Under the pieces are notes generated by a model. It was not told where the DNA came from. It saw only the letters and a list, made by a program, of their open reading frames with translations, and searched no databases. The translations under genes and the position numbers were made by a program. From Mucilaginibacter arboris (lineage in GTDB: Bacteria > Bacteroidota > Bacteroidia > Sphingobacteriales > Sphingobacteriaceae): a stretch of DNA of 64,000 nt. Of the stretch, positions 42,767 through 51,721 are shown piece by piece. The first letter of the stretch is position 1. Each line of letters begins with the position of its first letter. The stretch covers positions 124,001 to 188,000 of the forward strand of contig NZ_WPIK01000008.1 of NCBI RefSeq assembly GCF_009754915.1, read 5' to 3'.

Positions 42767-43615
42767 TTATTCATTTTCCTTTCGGTACTTAACAATTGCA
42801 CGAACAATAGAATTTACTATTTCTTCCTGTCCTGCTTCAGAGTTCAAATATTTTTCGTCTTCAGGATTGTTAATAAAACCGGTTTCAATTAATACAGATG
42901 GCATAGCGCTATGACATAAAACCAAAACGCCCTGTTCAATTACACCGCCGCTTGGCCGGCCATCTGTTTGTACAAATTCATTATTAACCAAATCAGCAAA
43001 ACGGATACTTTGTTTACGATATTTATTTTTATATGCGTTTAACAAAATCATCGAGGTAGGGTCATTGGGGTCAAAACCGCTGTTCATTTCCTTGGCTTCC
43101 TTATCATCAAGTAAGTTTTCCCTTATGGCTTTTTCTTCTTCCTTTGTGCGGTGAAACCCGTAAACCAATACTAAAACACCACGGCTGGAACGGTCCGGCA
43201 CTCTTGTCCTTTTTCCACGTACGGTAACAACTTTATCGGGCAAAGAGTTGCAATGTATGGAAATAAAAAGGTTGCCCTTGTTTTCGTTTGCAATGTCTGA
43301 TCTTTTCTGCCATTCCACATCCTCGCCGTTGGTCCGTGTCATCACCACTTTAATATCGCTCATTTCCTTTTGTATCGCTTTTTGTAACTTAAATGCGATG
43401 GCAAGCGTTACATCTTTTTCGAGAGAAAAAGAACCGGCAGCACCGGCCCTGCGGCCGCCGTGCCCGGCATCAACAACAATTGTTTTTAGTTTAAACCGGC
43501 GATTTTCGGTAGTGTCTTTTTTTACCGGTTTTTCCTCTATAAAAGAAGTAGTAGTAATAAAAAGTATTAAAATTGGGAAACAATAAATGAGCCTTTTCAA
43601 TGTTCTATTTTTCAT
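42767..43615 (-). CDS. N-acetylmuramoyl-L-alanine amidase
   Basis: I chose ATG 43615 (MKNRTLKRLIYCFPIL), which directly begins the signal segment; an upstream in-frame start at 43639 adds eight residues. The 282-residue enzyme cuts the amide between muramic acid and the stem peptide. Amidase_3 motifs are VVDAGHGGRRAGA (zinc His) near residue 48, the conserved Glu in SLEKDVTLAIAFKL, FISIHCNSLPDK near 115, and the catalytic Glu in SVLIETGFINNPED near 247. It lies beside the MCE gene and divergent from lptD. Confidence 0.92.
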   Translation of the reverse strand: MKNRTLKRLIYCFPILILFITTTSFIEEKPVKKDTTENRRFKLKTIVVDAGHGGRRAGAAGSFSLEKDVTLAIAFKLQKAIQKEMSDIKVVMTRTNGEDVEWQKRSDIANENKGNLFISIHCNSLPDKVVTVRGKRTRVPDRSSRGVLVLVYGFHRTKEEEKAIRENLLDDKEAKEMNSGFDPNDPTSMILLNAYKNKYRKQSIRFADLVNNEFVQTDGRPSGGVIEQGVLVLCHSAMPSVLIETGFINNPEDEKYLNSEAGQEEIVNSIVRAIVKYRKENE

Positions 43616-43669
43616 TAATTTTGAGACCGTAAACAACATAATTTACAAAAATAATATTCAAAATCGATT

Positions 43670-46435
43670 TTGAGATTTATAAAGCTTCTTTTTCCTTTAC
43701 TACTCGTCACAATTTGTTTTTTTTCAGCTTTTTCTTTCTCAGTTACCCGGATAGCCAAAAAATATAAGTTACTGATAAACGATACCATTATCCACCTGGA
43801 TTCATCAAGAAGGCAGGACAGGGTACTTCTACAGCATGACACTACCGTTCGGGCAATAGGAAAAGTGAAAGGAAAAACGACTGCAAAAAAAACAGGTGTA
43901 AAAACAGCATCTAAAGCAGATACCACTTCAAAATCGAAAAATGGGTTAGGTTCTACCGTTAAATACGCTGCTGAAGATTCTATCATTACAGATCATAAAA
44001 ATAATATTGTTTATTTATATGGCCGCGCCCGCATTACTTATGAAGATGCTGCCCTTGATGCAGATTACATCAAATTAGATCAAAAAAACCATTTAGCTTA
44101 TGCTAAAGGTATTGTTAACCCCAAAACTAAACGTTATGCCGGCAGGCCAATTCTGAAGCAAAAAAATGAAAGCCCTGTTACGGCTGATTCTTTGGTTTTT
44201 GATTATACTACTAAAAAAGCAAAAATTTACCAGGCTTATTCTGAACAAGAAGGCAACTATATCTCGGGCGGACAGGCAAAAAAACTGAACGAAACAGAAA
44301 TTGCCTACCGTAATATACTTTTTAGCACTTGCGACCTGCCTTATCCGGATACACATTTTGGTATTGTCATAACAAAAGGTATTGCCGAAAAGAACCAGAT
44401 CATTTCCGGTCCAGCTTATTTGGAAATTGAAGGTGTGCCTCTTCCAATTGCCATTCCTTTCGGGTTTTTCCCCAAACCTGATAAAAGGACTTCAGGTATT
44501 ATTTTACCAACTTTCGGGGAAGATGCAACGCTTGGCTTTAACCTGCGCAACTTTGGTTATTATATGGGTTTTGGCGATAAGTTTGATTTAACCAATTACG
44601 GCTCCATTTATTCCAAAGGTTCTTTTGAATTAAGCAGCGATGCGCGATATTTTGACCGTTATAAATATTCGGGCAACTTGGTTTTGAGTTATGGTTACCA
44701 CAAATATGGCTTGGCAACAGATCCGGCAGCAAAAGATTTTAACATCCGCTGGTCGCACACGCAAAACCCAAATGCAAATCCCGGAACTACTTTCAGCGCT
44801 TCTGTTAATGCAGGTACATCTACCTATTATACCAATAATGCCAGTACAGTTAATTATAATTTAACTGCTTTAACACAAAATAATTTACGTTCCAGTATTG
44901 CCTACAGTAAAACCTGGGCAGGCACGCCTTTTAACTTTACCGCAAGTGCCAACCATAGCCAGGAATTATCTTCCAAAACCATTACTTTAGATTTGCCCAG
45001 CTTTACCTTTAATATGGCCAGCATCAATCCGTTTGATTCTAAGAACCGTGTAGGCGAGCAGAAATGGTACCAAAGGATCAACGTTCAATATACCTTAACA
45101 GGCGATAATCGCGTTACTGCAATTCCAGAATCTCAGTTTTTAACTAAAACCATTTTTAAAAGGTTTCAAAATGGTTTTCAGCAAAATATTCCGGTTAGTT
45201 TAAGCCTGAATGTTCTCAAATACTTTCAATTTAGTTCGAGTGTAAATTATTCTGAGGTAGATTATTTACAAACGATCAGGCAGCGTTATACAAGAGGTAA
45301 TACTTCTGGCGTTGATTCTTTAGTAACAGATACTGTTCCCGGGTTCAGGCGTGCAGGGACTTACAATCTAAGCACAGGTTTATCTACCAAATTATACGGA
45401 ACGGTAAATTTTAAGGGAGGAAGATTGAAAGCAATCCGCCATACCATGACACCTTCGCTCAGTTTCCAGTACCGGCCGGATTATAACAATAATTCTTACG
45501 GCTATTACCAAAATGTGGTGAGCAACCCGGCCATCCCTTATCCTTATTCTTTAACGAGGTATTCTATTTTTGCTAATTCGCTTTATCAGGGCCCGTCTGG
45601 AGGAAGATCAGCTGGGTTAGCTTTAAGCGTTGATAATACAATTGAAGCAAAAGTAAGGGCAAAAAGTACCGATACAACCAATACCGACCGAAAGGTTCCT
45701 ATTTTACAAGGGCTTTCTTTTTCAACCTTTTATAATTTCGTTGCCGATTCCATGAAGCTTTCGCCCATTAGTGTTTCCGGCCGTACCGCTTTGTTCAATC
45801 AAAAACTCGGAATCAATTTTAGCGGAATATTTGATCCTTATACCACTATCATTAAAGATTCAATTAGTAATGGCCAAATTGTTAAATATGCCAGGCGGAT
45901 AAATCAATATACATTAGAATCAGGCAAATTGCCGCGTTTAACCGCTTTTTCGCTTTCAACAAACTTCAGCCTTAACTCAAACACCATTAAAAACCAAAGC
46001 CAGCAACATGCACAAAATACTGCCAATACCTTGCAGGGCATGAACCAGCAACAGGCCGGCCAGCTTGCCATGATCAACCGGGACCCAAATGCATTTGTTG
46101 ATTTTAATATTCCCTGGAATGTTTCCTTTAACTATAACTTTACTTACACTAACAGCGGTATATCTACAACCGTTAACAATGCCGTAAATATTAACGGCGA
46201 TTTTAACGTAACACCTAAATGGAAATTGCAATACACTTCTGGTTACGATTTTCGCTTAAACAAAATCAGCACAACATCCTTGTCCATTTACCGCGATTTG
46301 CATTGCTGGGATTTAGCTTTTCAATGGATTCCGTTTGGTTATTACAAGTATTATAGTGTTGATTTGAGGGTTAAAGCAAGCATTTTGCAAACGCTGAAGC
46401 TGAACAAGCGGAAGGATTACTACAACAACTATTAA
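43670..46435 (+). CDS. lptD: LptD-like outer-membrane LPS assembly protein
   Basis: The start is TTG at 43670 (MRFIKLLFPLLLVTI), beginning a signal peptide. The 921-residue protein has a Ser/Lys/Thr-rich linker, an OstA/LptD N-terminal beta-jellyroll (AAEDSIITDHKNNIVYLYG, ALDADYIKLDQKNHLAYAKG), and a large C-terminal barrel with many aromatic strands. LptD inserts LPS into the outer leaflet with LptE. It follows the amidase divergently and is followed after two bases by cinA. A core repeat at 43900-43910, in the linker, is read VKTAS; the remaining 2.5 kb carry none. Confidence 0.9.
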   Translation: MRFIKLLFPLLLVTICFFSAFSFSVTRIAKKYKLLINDTIIHLDSSRRQDRVLLQHDTTVRAIGKVKGKTTAKKTGVKTASKADTTSKSKNGLGSTVKYAAEDSIITDHKNNIVYLYGRARITYEDAALDADYIKLDQKNHLAYAKGIVNPKTKRYAGRPILKQKNESPVTADSLVFDYTTKKAKIYQAYSEQEGNYISGGQAKKLNETEIAYRNILFSTCDLPYPDTHFGIVITKGIAEKNQIISGPAYLEIEGVPLPIAIPFGFFPKPDKRTSGIILPTFGEDATLGFNLRNFGYYMGFGDKFDLTNYGSIYSKGSFELSSDARYFDRYKYSGNLVLSYGYHKYGLATDPAAKDFNIRWSHTQNPNANPGTTFSASVNAGTSTYYTNNASTVNYNLTALTQNNLRSSIAYSKTWAGTPFNFTASANHSQELSSKTITLDLPSFTFNMASINPFDSKNRVGEQKWYQRINVQYTLTGDNRVTAIPESQFLTKTIFKRFQNGFQQNIPVSLSLNVLKYFQFSSSVNYSEVDYLQTIRQRYTRGNTSGVDSLVTDTVPGFRRAGTYNLSTGLSTKLYGTVNFKGGRLKAIRHTMTPSLSFQYRPDYNNNSYGYYQNVVSNPAIPYPYSLTRYSIFANSLYQGPSGGRSAGLALSVDNTIEAKVRAKSTDTTNTDRKVPILQGLSFSTFYNFVADSMKLSPISVSGRTALFNQKLGINFSGIFDPYTTIIKDSISNGQIVKYARRINQYTLESGKLPRLTAFSLSTNFSLNSNTIKNQSQQHAQNTANTLQGMNQQQAGQLAMINRDPNAFVDFNIPWNVSFNYNFTYTNSGISTTVNNAVNINGDFNVTPKWKLQYTSGYDFRLNKISTTSLSIYRDLHCWDLAFQWIPFGYYKYYSVDLRVKASILQTLKLNKRKDYYNNY

Positions 46436-46437
46436 AA

Positions 46438-47685
46438 ATGTTAGCAGAAATTATCACGATTGGAGATGAAATCCTGATCGGACAAATTATAGATAGCAAT
46501 TCGGCCTGGATGGCACAACAATTAAACGCTGCCGGAATCCGTGTTAAACAAATTTCATCGGTTTCTGATAACCGCAAACATATTTTAACTGCCATAAAAG
46601 AAGCATCCGAAAGGGCAGATGTAATTTTAATTACCGGCGGACTTGGACCAACGAAAGACGATATTACCAAAACTACTTTGGCCGAATATTTTAAGGTTGG
46701 GATGAAGCGCGACCAGGAAACGCTGGACAATGTTGCCCGTATTTTTGCCCGTTTCAATCGTCCTTTATTAGATGTAAATATTCGCCAGGCTGACGTTCCG
46801 GAAAACTGCGAGGTTTTGCTGAACAAAAACGGAACAGCGCCCGGCATGTGGTTTCAGGAAAACGGAAAGGTTTATGTTTCGATGCCCGGCGTACCGCACG
46901 AGATGATGTATTTGATGGAAGACCTGGTATTGCCAAAACTGAAAGCTTCTTTTAACCTGCCAAAAATTTGGCATCAAACAATATTAACCGTTGGCGAAGG
47001 CGAATCTTTTTTAGCCGAACGGATTGCAGACATTGAAGACCAGCTTCCGCCACAAATCAAATTAGCTTACCTGCCAAAATTAGGAACAGTACGTTTGCGT
47101 TTAAGTGCTTATGGAGATGACGAAGAAAAAATGCAGCAGGAACTTGCTCTTCAAACTAAAAAACTCACAGAACGATTAGGTTCTACCGTAGCTGCAACAG
47201 AAGATATCCCGCTGGAAAAAGCCATACTTCTTTTAATGGCAAAAAATAAGCAAACCTTATCTTTAGCCGAAAGCTGTACCGGCGGTTATATTGCCCATTT
47301 ATTTACCAGTCAGCCCGGCGCTTCCAGTGTTTTTGTGGGCGGTGCAGTTTCTTATTCGTATGAGATGAAAGAAAAAATGTTAGGCGTAAACAGCGATACC
47401 TTGTGGGAAACAGGCGCGGTAAGTGAAGAAACCGTACGCGAAATGGTAGAAGGTGCTTTAAGAAATTTTTCTTCGGATTATGCCATTGCTGTAACCGGAA
47501 TTGCCGGCCCGGATGGCGGAACACCCGAAAAACCAGTTGGTACAGTTTGGATTGGCGTGGCCAGAAAAGATAAAACAATTGCTAAAAAATATGTTTTCGG
47601 TAATAAACGCATCCAGAATATCGAGCGCACGGCAATAACAGCCATGGGAGATTTGCTTAAACTGCTGCGCGAACCAATTGCATAA
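46438..47685 (+). CDS. cinA: CinA family nucleotide/NMN deamidase protein
   Basis: The 415-residue protein joins a MoaB/MogA-like domain (AEIITIGDEILIGQIIDSNS at the start, ITGGLGPTKDD near residue 65) to a C-terminal CinA domain (SLAESCTGGYIAHLFTSQPG near 278, AVTGIAGPDGG near 350). Family members have pyridine-nucleotide recycling activity, and the name comes from competence-induced expression in streptococci. Two core repeats lie inside: 46596-46606 (read AIKEAS) and 47224-47234 (read ILLLM). A one-mismatch copy is at 46943-46953. Confidence 0.93.
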   Translation: MLAEIITIGDEILIGQIIDSNSAWMAQQLNAAGIRVKQISSVSDNRKHILTAIKEASERADVILITGGLGPTKDDITKTTLAEYFKVGMKRDQETLDNVARIFARFNRPLLDVNIRQADVPENCEVLLNKNGTAPGMWFQENGKVYVSMPGVPHEMMYLMEDLVLPKLKASFNLPKIWHQTILTVGEGESFLAERIADIEDQLPPQIKLAYLPKLGTVRLRLSAYGDDEEKMQQELALQTKKLTERLGSTVAATEDIPLEKAILLLMAKNKQTLSLAESCTGGYIAHLFTSQPGASSVFVGGAVSYSYEMKEKMLGVNSDTLWETGAVSEETVREMVEGALRNFSSDYAIAVTGIAGPDGGTPEKPVGTVWIGVARKDKTIAKKYVFGNKRIQNIERTAITAMGDLLKLLREPIA

Positions 47686-47725
47686 CCAACAATAAAACGT
47701 AATTTTATCCGACCAAATACAAATA

Positions 47726-49090
47726 ATGGCTTTATACGAATTACTACTGCCGAGAATGGGCGAAAGCGTTGCAGAAGCTACCATCATTAAATGGCTGAAA
47801 GTACCTGGCGAAATGATTGAGCCGGATGATGCCGTGGTAGAAATTGCAACAGATAAAGTTGATTCTGAAGTTTCTTCGCCCGTAAAAGGGAAACTATCCG
47901 AGTTATTATTTAAAGAAGATGAAGTTGCGCAGGTAGGATCGGTAATTGCACTGATAGAAACTGAAGTTGAAAAAAGTACAACCGTTGCAGCACAACCGGC
48001 AACGCCGCCGGTAACCGCACAACCAGAAAAAACACCGGTAAAAGAAGCATTGCCGCAAGCAATTCCGGGATTAGAAATTTTACAGCCAAAACCCGCAACA
48101 CCAACACCTGTAAAAGATAGTATTCGTTTTTATTCGCCTTTGGTCAGGAGTATTGCCGGGCAGGAAGGCATCAGTCAGGAAGAATTGGACCAAATTCCGG
48201 GCAGCGGTTCCGAAGGAAGGTTAACCAAAGACGACCTGCTGGATTATCTTCAAAACAAAAAATCAGCACCACAATCAACAGATCAGTCTGAAAAATCTGC
48301 GCCTGCAAATCCGGCTTCCACCACAAAACCTATTGAAAGGCCGCAAGCAGAAAGTAAATCAACTCATGCTGCTGTTTCTGCAGGGGATGAAATTTTCGAA
48401 ATGGACAGAATGCGTAAGTTGATTGCAGACCACATGGTCATCAGCAAGCAAACTTCGCCGCATGTAACTTCTTTTATTGAAGCTGATGTAACCAATTTAG
48501 TGCAATGGCGCGAAAAATACAAAGCTGCTTTTGAAAAGCGCGAAGGCGAGAAAATTACTTTTACACCAATTTTTGTGGAAGCTGTTGCCAAAGCTTTAAA
48601 AGATATGCCGATGGTAAATGTATCGGTAAACGGAACGCAGATCATCCGAAAAAAAAATATTAACATTGGTATGGCTACTGCTTTGCCAAACGGAAATTTG
48701 ATTGTTCCGGTGATTAAAAATGCAGATACACTGAATCTTTTAGGGCTAACCAAAGCTGTAAATCATCTTGCCCAACGTGCCCGGAACAATAAACTACAGC
48801 CTGATGAGGTGAAAGACGGCACCTTCACCATTACCAATATTGGTTCTTTCGGAAACATTATGGGTACGCCAATTATTAACCAGCCGCAGGCAGCAATCCT
48901 GGCTATTGGCGTAATCAAGAAAAAACCGGCAGTTATCGAAACCGGATCTGGCGATATGATTGCAATCCGGCACCTGATGTATTTATCGCTCTCTTACGAT
49001 CACCGGATTGTTGATGGCGCACTTGGCGGTATGTTCCTTAAAAAAGTATCGGATTATTTAGAGAATTGGGATGGTAAAAGAAGTATATAA
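47726..49090 (+). CDS. Dihydrolipoamide acyltransferase (E2) of a 2-oxo acid dehydrogenase
   Basis: This 454-residue E2 subunit carries acyl groups on lipoyl-lysine to coenzyme A. The lipoyl domain (EIATDKVDSEVSSP, Lys near residue 43) is followed by a Pro/Ala/Thr-rich linker, the E1/E3-binding domain (VRSIAGQEGISQEELDQI), a second linker, and the catalytic domain ending with SLSYDHRIVDGALGG. It could serve branched-chain or 2-oxoglutarate dehydrogenase; the branched-chain type is common in Bacteroidota. Core repeats are at 48040-48050 (PVKEAL, in the linker) and 49076-49086 (GKRSI at the terminus). Confidence 0.92.
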   Translation: MALYELLLPRMGESVAEATIIKWLKVPGEMIEPDDAVVEIATDKVDSEVSSPVKGKLSELLFKEDEVAQVGSVIALIETEVEKSTTVAAQPATPPVTAQPEKTPVKEALPQAIPGLEILQPKPATPTPVKDSIRFYSPLVRSIAGQEGISQEELDQIPGSGSEGRLTKDDLLDYLQNKKSAPQSTDQSEKSAPANPASTTKPIERPQAESKSTHAAVSAGDEIFEMDRMRKLIADHMVISKQTSPHVTSFIEADVTNLVQWREKYKAAFEKREGEKITFTPIFVEAVAKALKDMPMVNVSVNGTQIIRKKNINIGMATALPNGNLIVPVIKNADTLNLLGLTKAVNHLAQRARNNKLQPDEVKDGTFTITNIGSFGNIMGTPIINQPQAAILAIGVIKKKPAVIETGSGDMIAIRHLMYLSLSYDHRIVDGALGGMFLKKVSDYLENWDGKRSI

Positions 49091-49104
49091 TGCTTTTTTT
49101 ACCG
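49071..49104. terminator. Inverted core pair forming a terminator at the 3' end of the E2 gene
   Basis: GGTAAAAGAAGTAT (49073-49086) faces ATGCTTTTTTTACC (49090-49103). With G:U pairs it makes a 14-bp stem with a three-base loop. The first copy is an exact core and encodes the last residues of the E2 protein; the second has one mismatch. It is the second paired-repeat terminator in the window. Confidence 0.8.
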
Positions 49105-49177
49105 GCAAAAAATTTGCTGCTTTCCTAATCAGTACCATCAGTAAATATAGATGTGCAATAACCTGAACGGAAGCAAT

Positions 49178-49807
49178 TCAGCCGACATCTTCCTTTGCTA
49201 CATCAATTAATATTTTGCTCATGATGTTATTGCCCGAGAAAAAGATGTAAAAAATCAGTGCACATGTCATAAAAAACAAGCTTATATAAACGCTGATAAA
49301 ACAAGTCACTGCTGCAAGCACATAACAAACAGGGCCTATAATAGCCGTTTTAATAACTGAACGATATACTTCTTTCGTAAGTGCTTCATGTTTTAAAGTT
49401 TCATTTTTGATGATATATTCCAGGATGCTGAAATTCAGCATCGATATTGTAAATAAGGTTCCGGTATAAAGTAAAATGGTACTCGTTAAAAAAAAGTTGT
49501 CTGCCAGGATAGAAGCCGGAAACGGAACCAGCGCAATAAACATCAGGTAAAGAATGTTCAGCCAAAGCAATGGTGTATTTACTACTTTTACAAAACTAAA
49601 AATCCGGTGATGGGCAACCCAAAAAACACCAATTACCAAAAAACTAAACCCAAAACTTAGCAGTTTTGGTGCAGCAGAAATAAGGATATGGTTTAGTTGC
49701 CCGTTATTAATATTCTGTTTATCGGGTACTTTTACATTTAAGATCAGCAGGGTAATGGCAATGGCAAATACGCCGTCAGAAAAAGCTTCGAGCCTGTTTT
49801 TGTTCAT
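49178..49807 (-). CDS. TMEM175-family (DUF1211) potassium channel
   Basis: The 209-residue protein has six hydrophobic segments. It opens with RLEAFSDGVFAIAITLLILNV, the signature FSDG...TLL helix that lines the pore in TMEM175 channels. Bacterial members form tetrameric, weakly potassium-selective leak channels. The HHRIFSFVK segment between helices and PFPASILADN later are typical. It is convergent with the E2 gene. Only a one-mismatch core (49366-49376) lies inside. Confidence 0.92.
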   Translation of the reverse strand: MNKNRLEAFSDGVFAIAITLLILNVKVPDKQNINNGQLNHILISAAPKLLSFGFSFLVIGVFWVAHHRIFSFVKVVNTPLLWLNILYLMFIALVPFPASILADNFFLTSTILLYTGTLFTISMLNFSILEYIIKNETLKHEALTKEVYRSVIKTAIIGPVCYVLAAVTCFISVYISLFFMTCALIFYIFFSGNNIMSKILIDVAKEDVG

Positions 49808-49878
49808 CTAATATTTTTTCAGCCTAACAGCGGCAACAAATATTTGTTTAAACACGAAACATAAAAACAGCAGCAGGT

Positions 49879-50007
49879 TTAATGTTTTTGGGGAACATCG
49901 TGCGGATAATGCTTACTTCTGGCGCGATACTGTTGCTTAGAACACCCGGCTGCGGTAAAAGCAATCAACATAATAGCAACTATTGTTTTCTGGAATAAAC
50001 GGCACAT
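49879..50007 (-). CDS. 42-residue small lipoprotein
   Basis: ATG at 50007 to a stop at 49879-49881 encodes a basic N-terminus, a hydrophobic run (TIVAIMLIAFTAAGC) with lipobox TAAGC near residues 18-22, and a short polar tail (SKQQYRARSKHYPHDVPQKH). This is a complete type II signal with a 20-residue mature part. It lies alone between the TMEM175 gene and a winged-helix-like gene. No family name is recognised, but the lipobox makes it credible. Confidence 0.62.
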   Translation of the reverse strand: MCRLFQKTIVAIMLIAFTAAGCSKQQYRARSKHYPHDVPQKH

Positions 50008-50117
50008 CCTATTACTTTTAAAATCTCTTTATAAAAGTAAGAATTGTGAAGGAAAAGAAAGTAAATTTCTACAGAGGGCTTAAATAATCAAAAAAGCCAT
50101 CTATTACTATTTTAAAA

Positions 50118-50150
50118 TCAAAAATAGTATTTAAACTATTTATACCTTTG
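50118..50150 (+). promoter_or_regulatory. Promoter and inverted repeat upstream of the 50170 gene
   Basis: TACCTTTG at 50143-50150 matches TAnnTTTG. Just upstream AAATAGT and ACTATTT form an inverted repeat (about 50122-50141), a candidate operator. The ACTATTT word recurs at 50105-50111 and 50156-50162. Confidence 0.5.
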
Positions 50151-50169
50151 TTTTAACTATTTTGCTAGT

Positions 50170-50901
50170 ATGCCTAAAAATTTAAACTATCCTTTAGCTT
50201 CATTTCAAAAAGCTTTTACATTAGCAGATGCTGTAGATGCTTTGGGGGGAAGTTGTTCTGTTGAAAATTGCGCACAAAAAATGCAGCGGAAGGTAAGCGG
50301 CGGTTTTATGGTGATTATATCTTCTGCTCAAAAATTTCAGCTGGTAAGTTTTGAAAAAGGTATTATTACTACCTCGTCGGAATATAAACTAATCAAGCAT
50401 TCTTATACCAATAGTGAGCGACTGGCTTTATTGAGAAAAGCTTTTTTAGTGCCGCAGGTATTTTCTATCCTTTTTGAAAGGTTTAAAGGGCGGGAATTAC
50501 CAACCGAAATGCTGGATAAAATACTGATCCGTGAATTTGGGGTAGAAGAAAATACTGCTGGGCGTGTTGCCGGTTATTTTATAGAAGGCTTAAAAGCGTA
50601 TGGTTTATTAAACGGTAATGTGGTTGTTGAAGAAGACCAGGAAGTTACCCCCAATAAAACTTCTTCCGAAACTGTTAATAATGTGGAACCTGTTGTTCTT
50701 TCGAAGCCTGTTGAAAAGGATGAAAAACCCGATAGCGCTGATGCTTCTTTTATCACCCTAAAATCTGACAGGTATGAAATACAATTATCCGGGCCGGGAA
50801 TTAACGGCAAATTTATTATTGAAGATGAAGAAGGCCTGCTAATTGCAGAGGCGATACTTAAAAAAATAAAAAAAGTAATAAAAGGAGGTAGTAAAGTATA
50901 G
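50170..50901 (+). CDS. Protein of unknown function with winged-helix-like N-terminus (DUF5343-like)
   Basis: The 243-residue protein begins with an YPLASFQKAFTLADAVDALGG segment and continues with two helical, winged-helix-like stretches up to about residue 145. A Glu/Thr/Pro/Ser-rich linker (150-190) and a short beta domain (ITLKSDRYEIQLSGPG) ending in an amphipathic basic helix (AILKKIKKVIKGG) follow. The first part resembles DUF5343, a family of predicted DNA-binding proteins, but I am not certain. ACTATTT words upstream and downstream would fit autoregulation. A core repeat at 50741-50751 is read DASFI. Confidence 0.6.
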   Translation: MPKNLNYPLASFQKAFTLADAVDALGGSCSVENCAQKMQRKVSGGFMVIISSAQKFQLVSFEKGIITTSSEYKLIKHSYTNSERLALLRKAFLVPQVFSILFERFKGRELPTEMLDKILIREFGVEENTAGRVAGYFIEGLKAYGLLNGNVVVEEDQEVTPNKTSSETVNNVEPVVLSKPVEKDEKPDSADASFITLKSDRYEIQLSGPGINGKFIIEDEEGLLIAEAILKKIKKVIKGGSKV

Positions 50902-50948
50902 ATAGTAATAAACTATTTTCTGGTCGATTAAAAAAGTTTTATTACTAT
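50902..50948. terminator. Inverted repeat between convergent genes
   Basis: ATAGTAATAAACT (50902-50914) pairs with AGTTTTATTACTAT (50935-50948), with a one-base bulge, just after the stop of the 50170 gene. It overlaps the end of the convergent deacetylase gene, so it may be terminator, operator or both. Confidence 0.6.
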
Positions 50949-51721
50949 TTTATTGTTTTTACAAATTCTTCTGTTGTCCCAAATAAATAGTTTTTACTTT
51001 TTGCCCATGCAATAAAATTAGAAATTCTGTCTGCAAAATGATTGCCTGTATTTTTCATCACGTAGCTGGGGAAATTAAAGCGTTCCGGTTGGTTTAAATT
51101 AGTAAATTCCCAGGGATGAAAATACAAGTTTAAATAACCATCTTTTTTATAAGTACGGTTACACATCCATTTAATTAAACCAAGCGGCAGGTTATGAAAA
51201 GTTAGCCAAAATAAAGGAAAGCGTACGGTAGGTGTAACAGAAGATGGCAGTTGTAAAACCTTGTCCTGATAAAACCAGGTACGCGGTTTTTTTAAATTGT
51301 TGTACCTGCCGGGAAGGAACGTTGGATTGATAGACGAATTGTAAACATATCCTGCCTGAAAAATTTCTTTTTCATCTACCGGCATCATCCGTGCCATTCG
51401 GTATCCTGAAACTTTTTTGCCTGTTAACTGCTCCAATACTTCTTTTGACTGCCTTAAATGTTCAACCTTAAAATCTGAATGGTAATAGCCATGCGAAGCA
51501 ATTTCATGTCCGTTGGCTACTATTTCCGCAATTATATCAGGTTTATTTAAAGCGTAATTAGCGGTACAGTAAAAGGTAGCTTTAATTTGATGCTGTTTTA
51601 ACAGGGATAAAATTTTTCCGGTCCCCTCGGTAGAAATTGATAACTGGTCTTCAAAAGAAATGGTTTTGCCATATTCAAAAGGCATATCAAATTCTTCAAT
51701 GTCAAAGCTTAACAGGATCAT
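50945..51721 (-). CDS. Polysaccharide deacetylase family protein
   Basis: The 258-residue NodB-fold protein shows LLSFDIEEFDMPFEYG at the start (catalytic Asp pair) and EIASHGYYHSDF near residues 73-84 (zinc His). Substrates are N-acetylated glycans or a polyprenyl-linked sugar. Its start overlaps the glycosyltransferase gene by 20 bases, and the third gene overlaps by four, forming a three-gene glycan cluster. A glycolipid-modifying role is inferred from the neighbours. A core repeat at 51436-51446 is read SKEVL. Confidence 0.88.
   Translation of the reverse strand: MILLSFDIEEFDMPFEYGKTISFEDQLSISTEGTGKILSLLKQHQIKATFYCTANYALNKPDIIAEIVANGHEIASHGYYHSDFKVEHLRQSKEVLEQLTGKKVSGYRMARMMPVDEKEIFQAGYVYNSSINPTFLPGRYNNLKKPRTWFYQDKVLQLPSSVTPTVRFPLFWLTFHNLPLGLIKWMCNRTYKKDGYLNLYFHPWEFTNLNQPERFNFPSYVMKNTGNHFADRISNFIAWAKSKNYLFGTTEEFVKTIK

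Noticed and set aside
46438-47685. cinA as evidence for competence
   Set aside because: The name is historical; CinA is a nucleotide-recycling enzyme found in many non-transformable bacteria, so it was not used as support.
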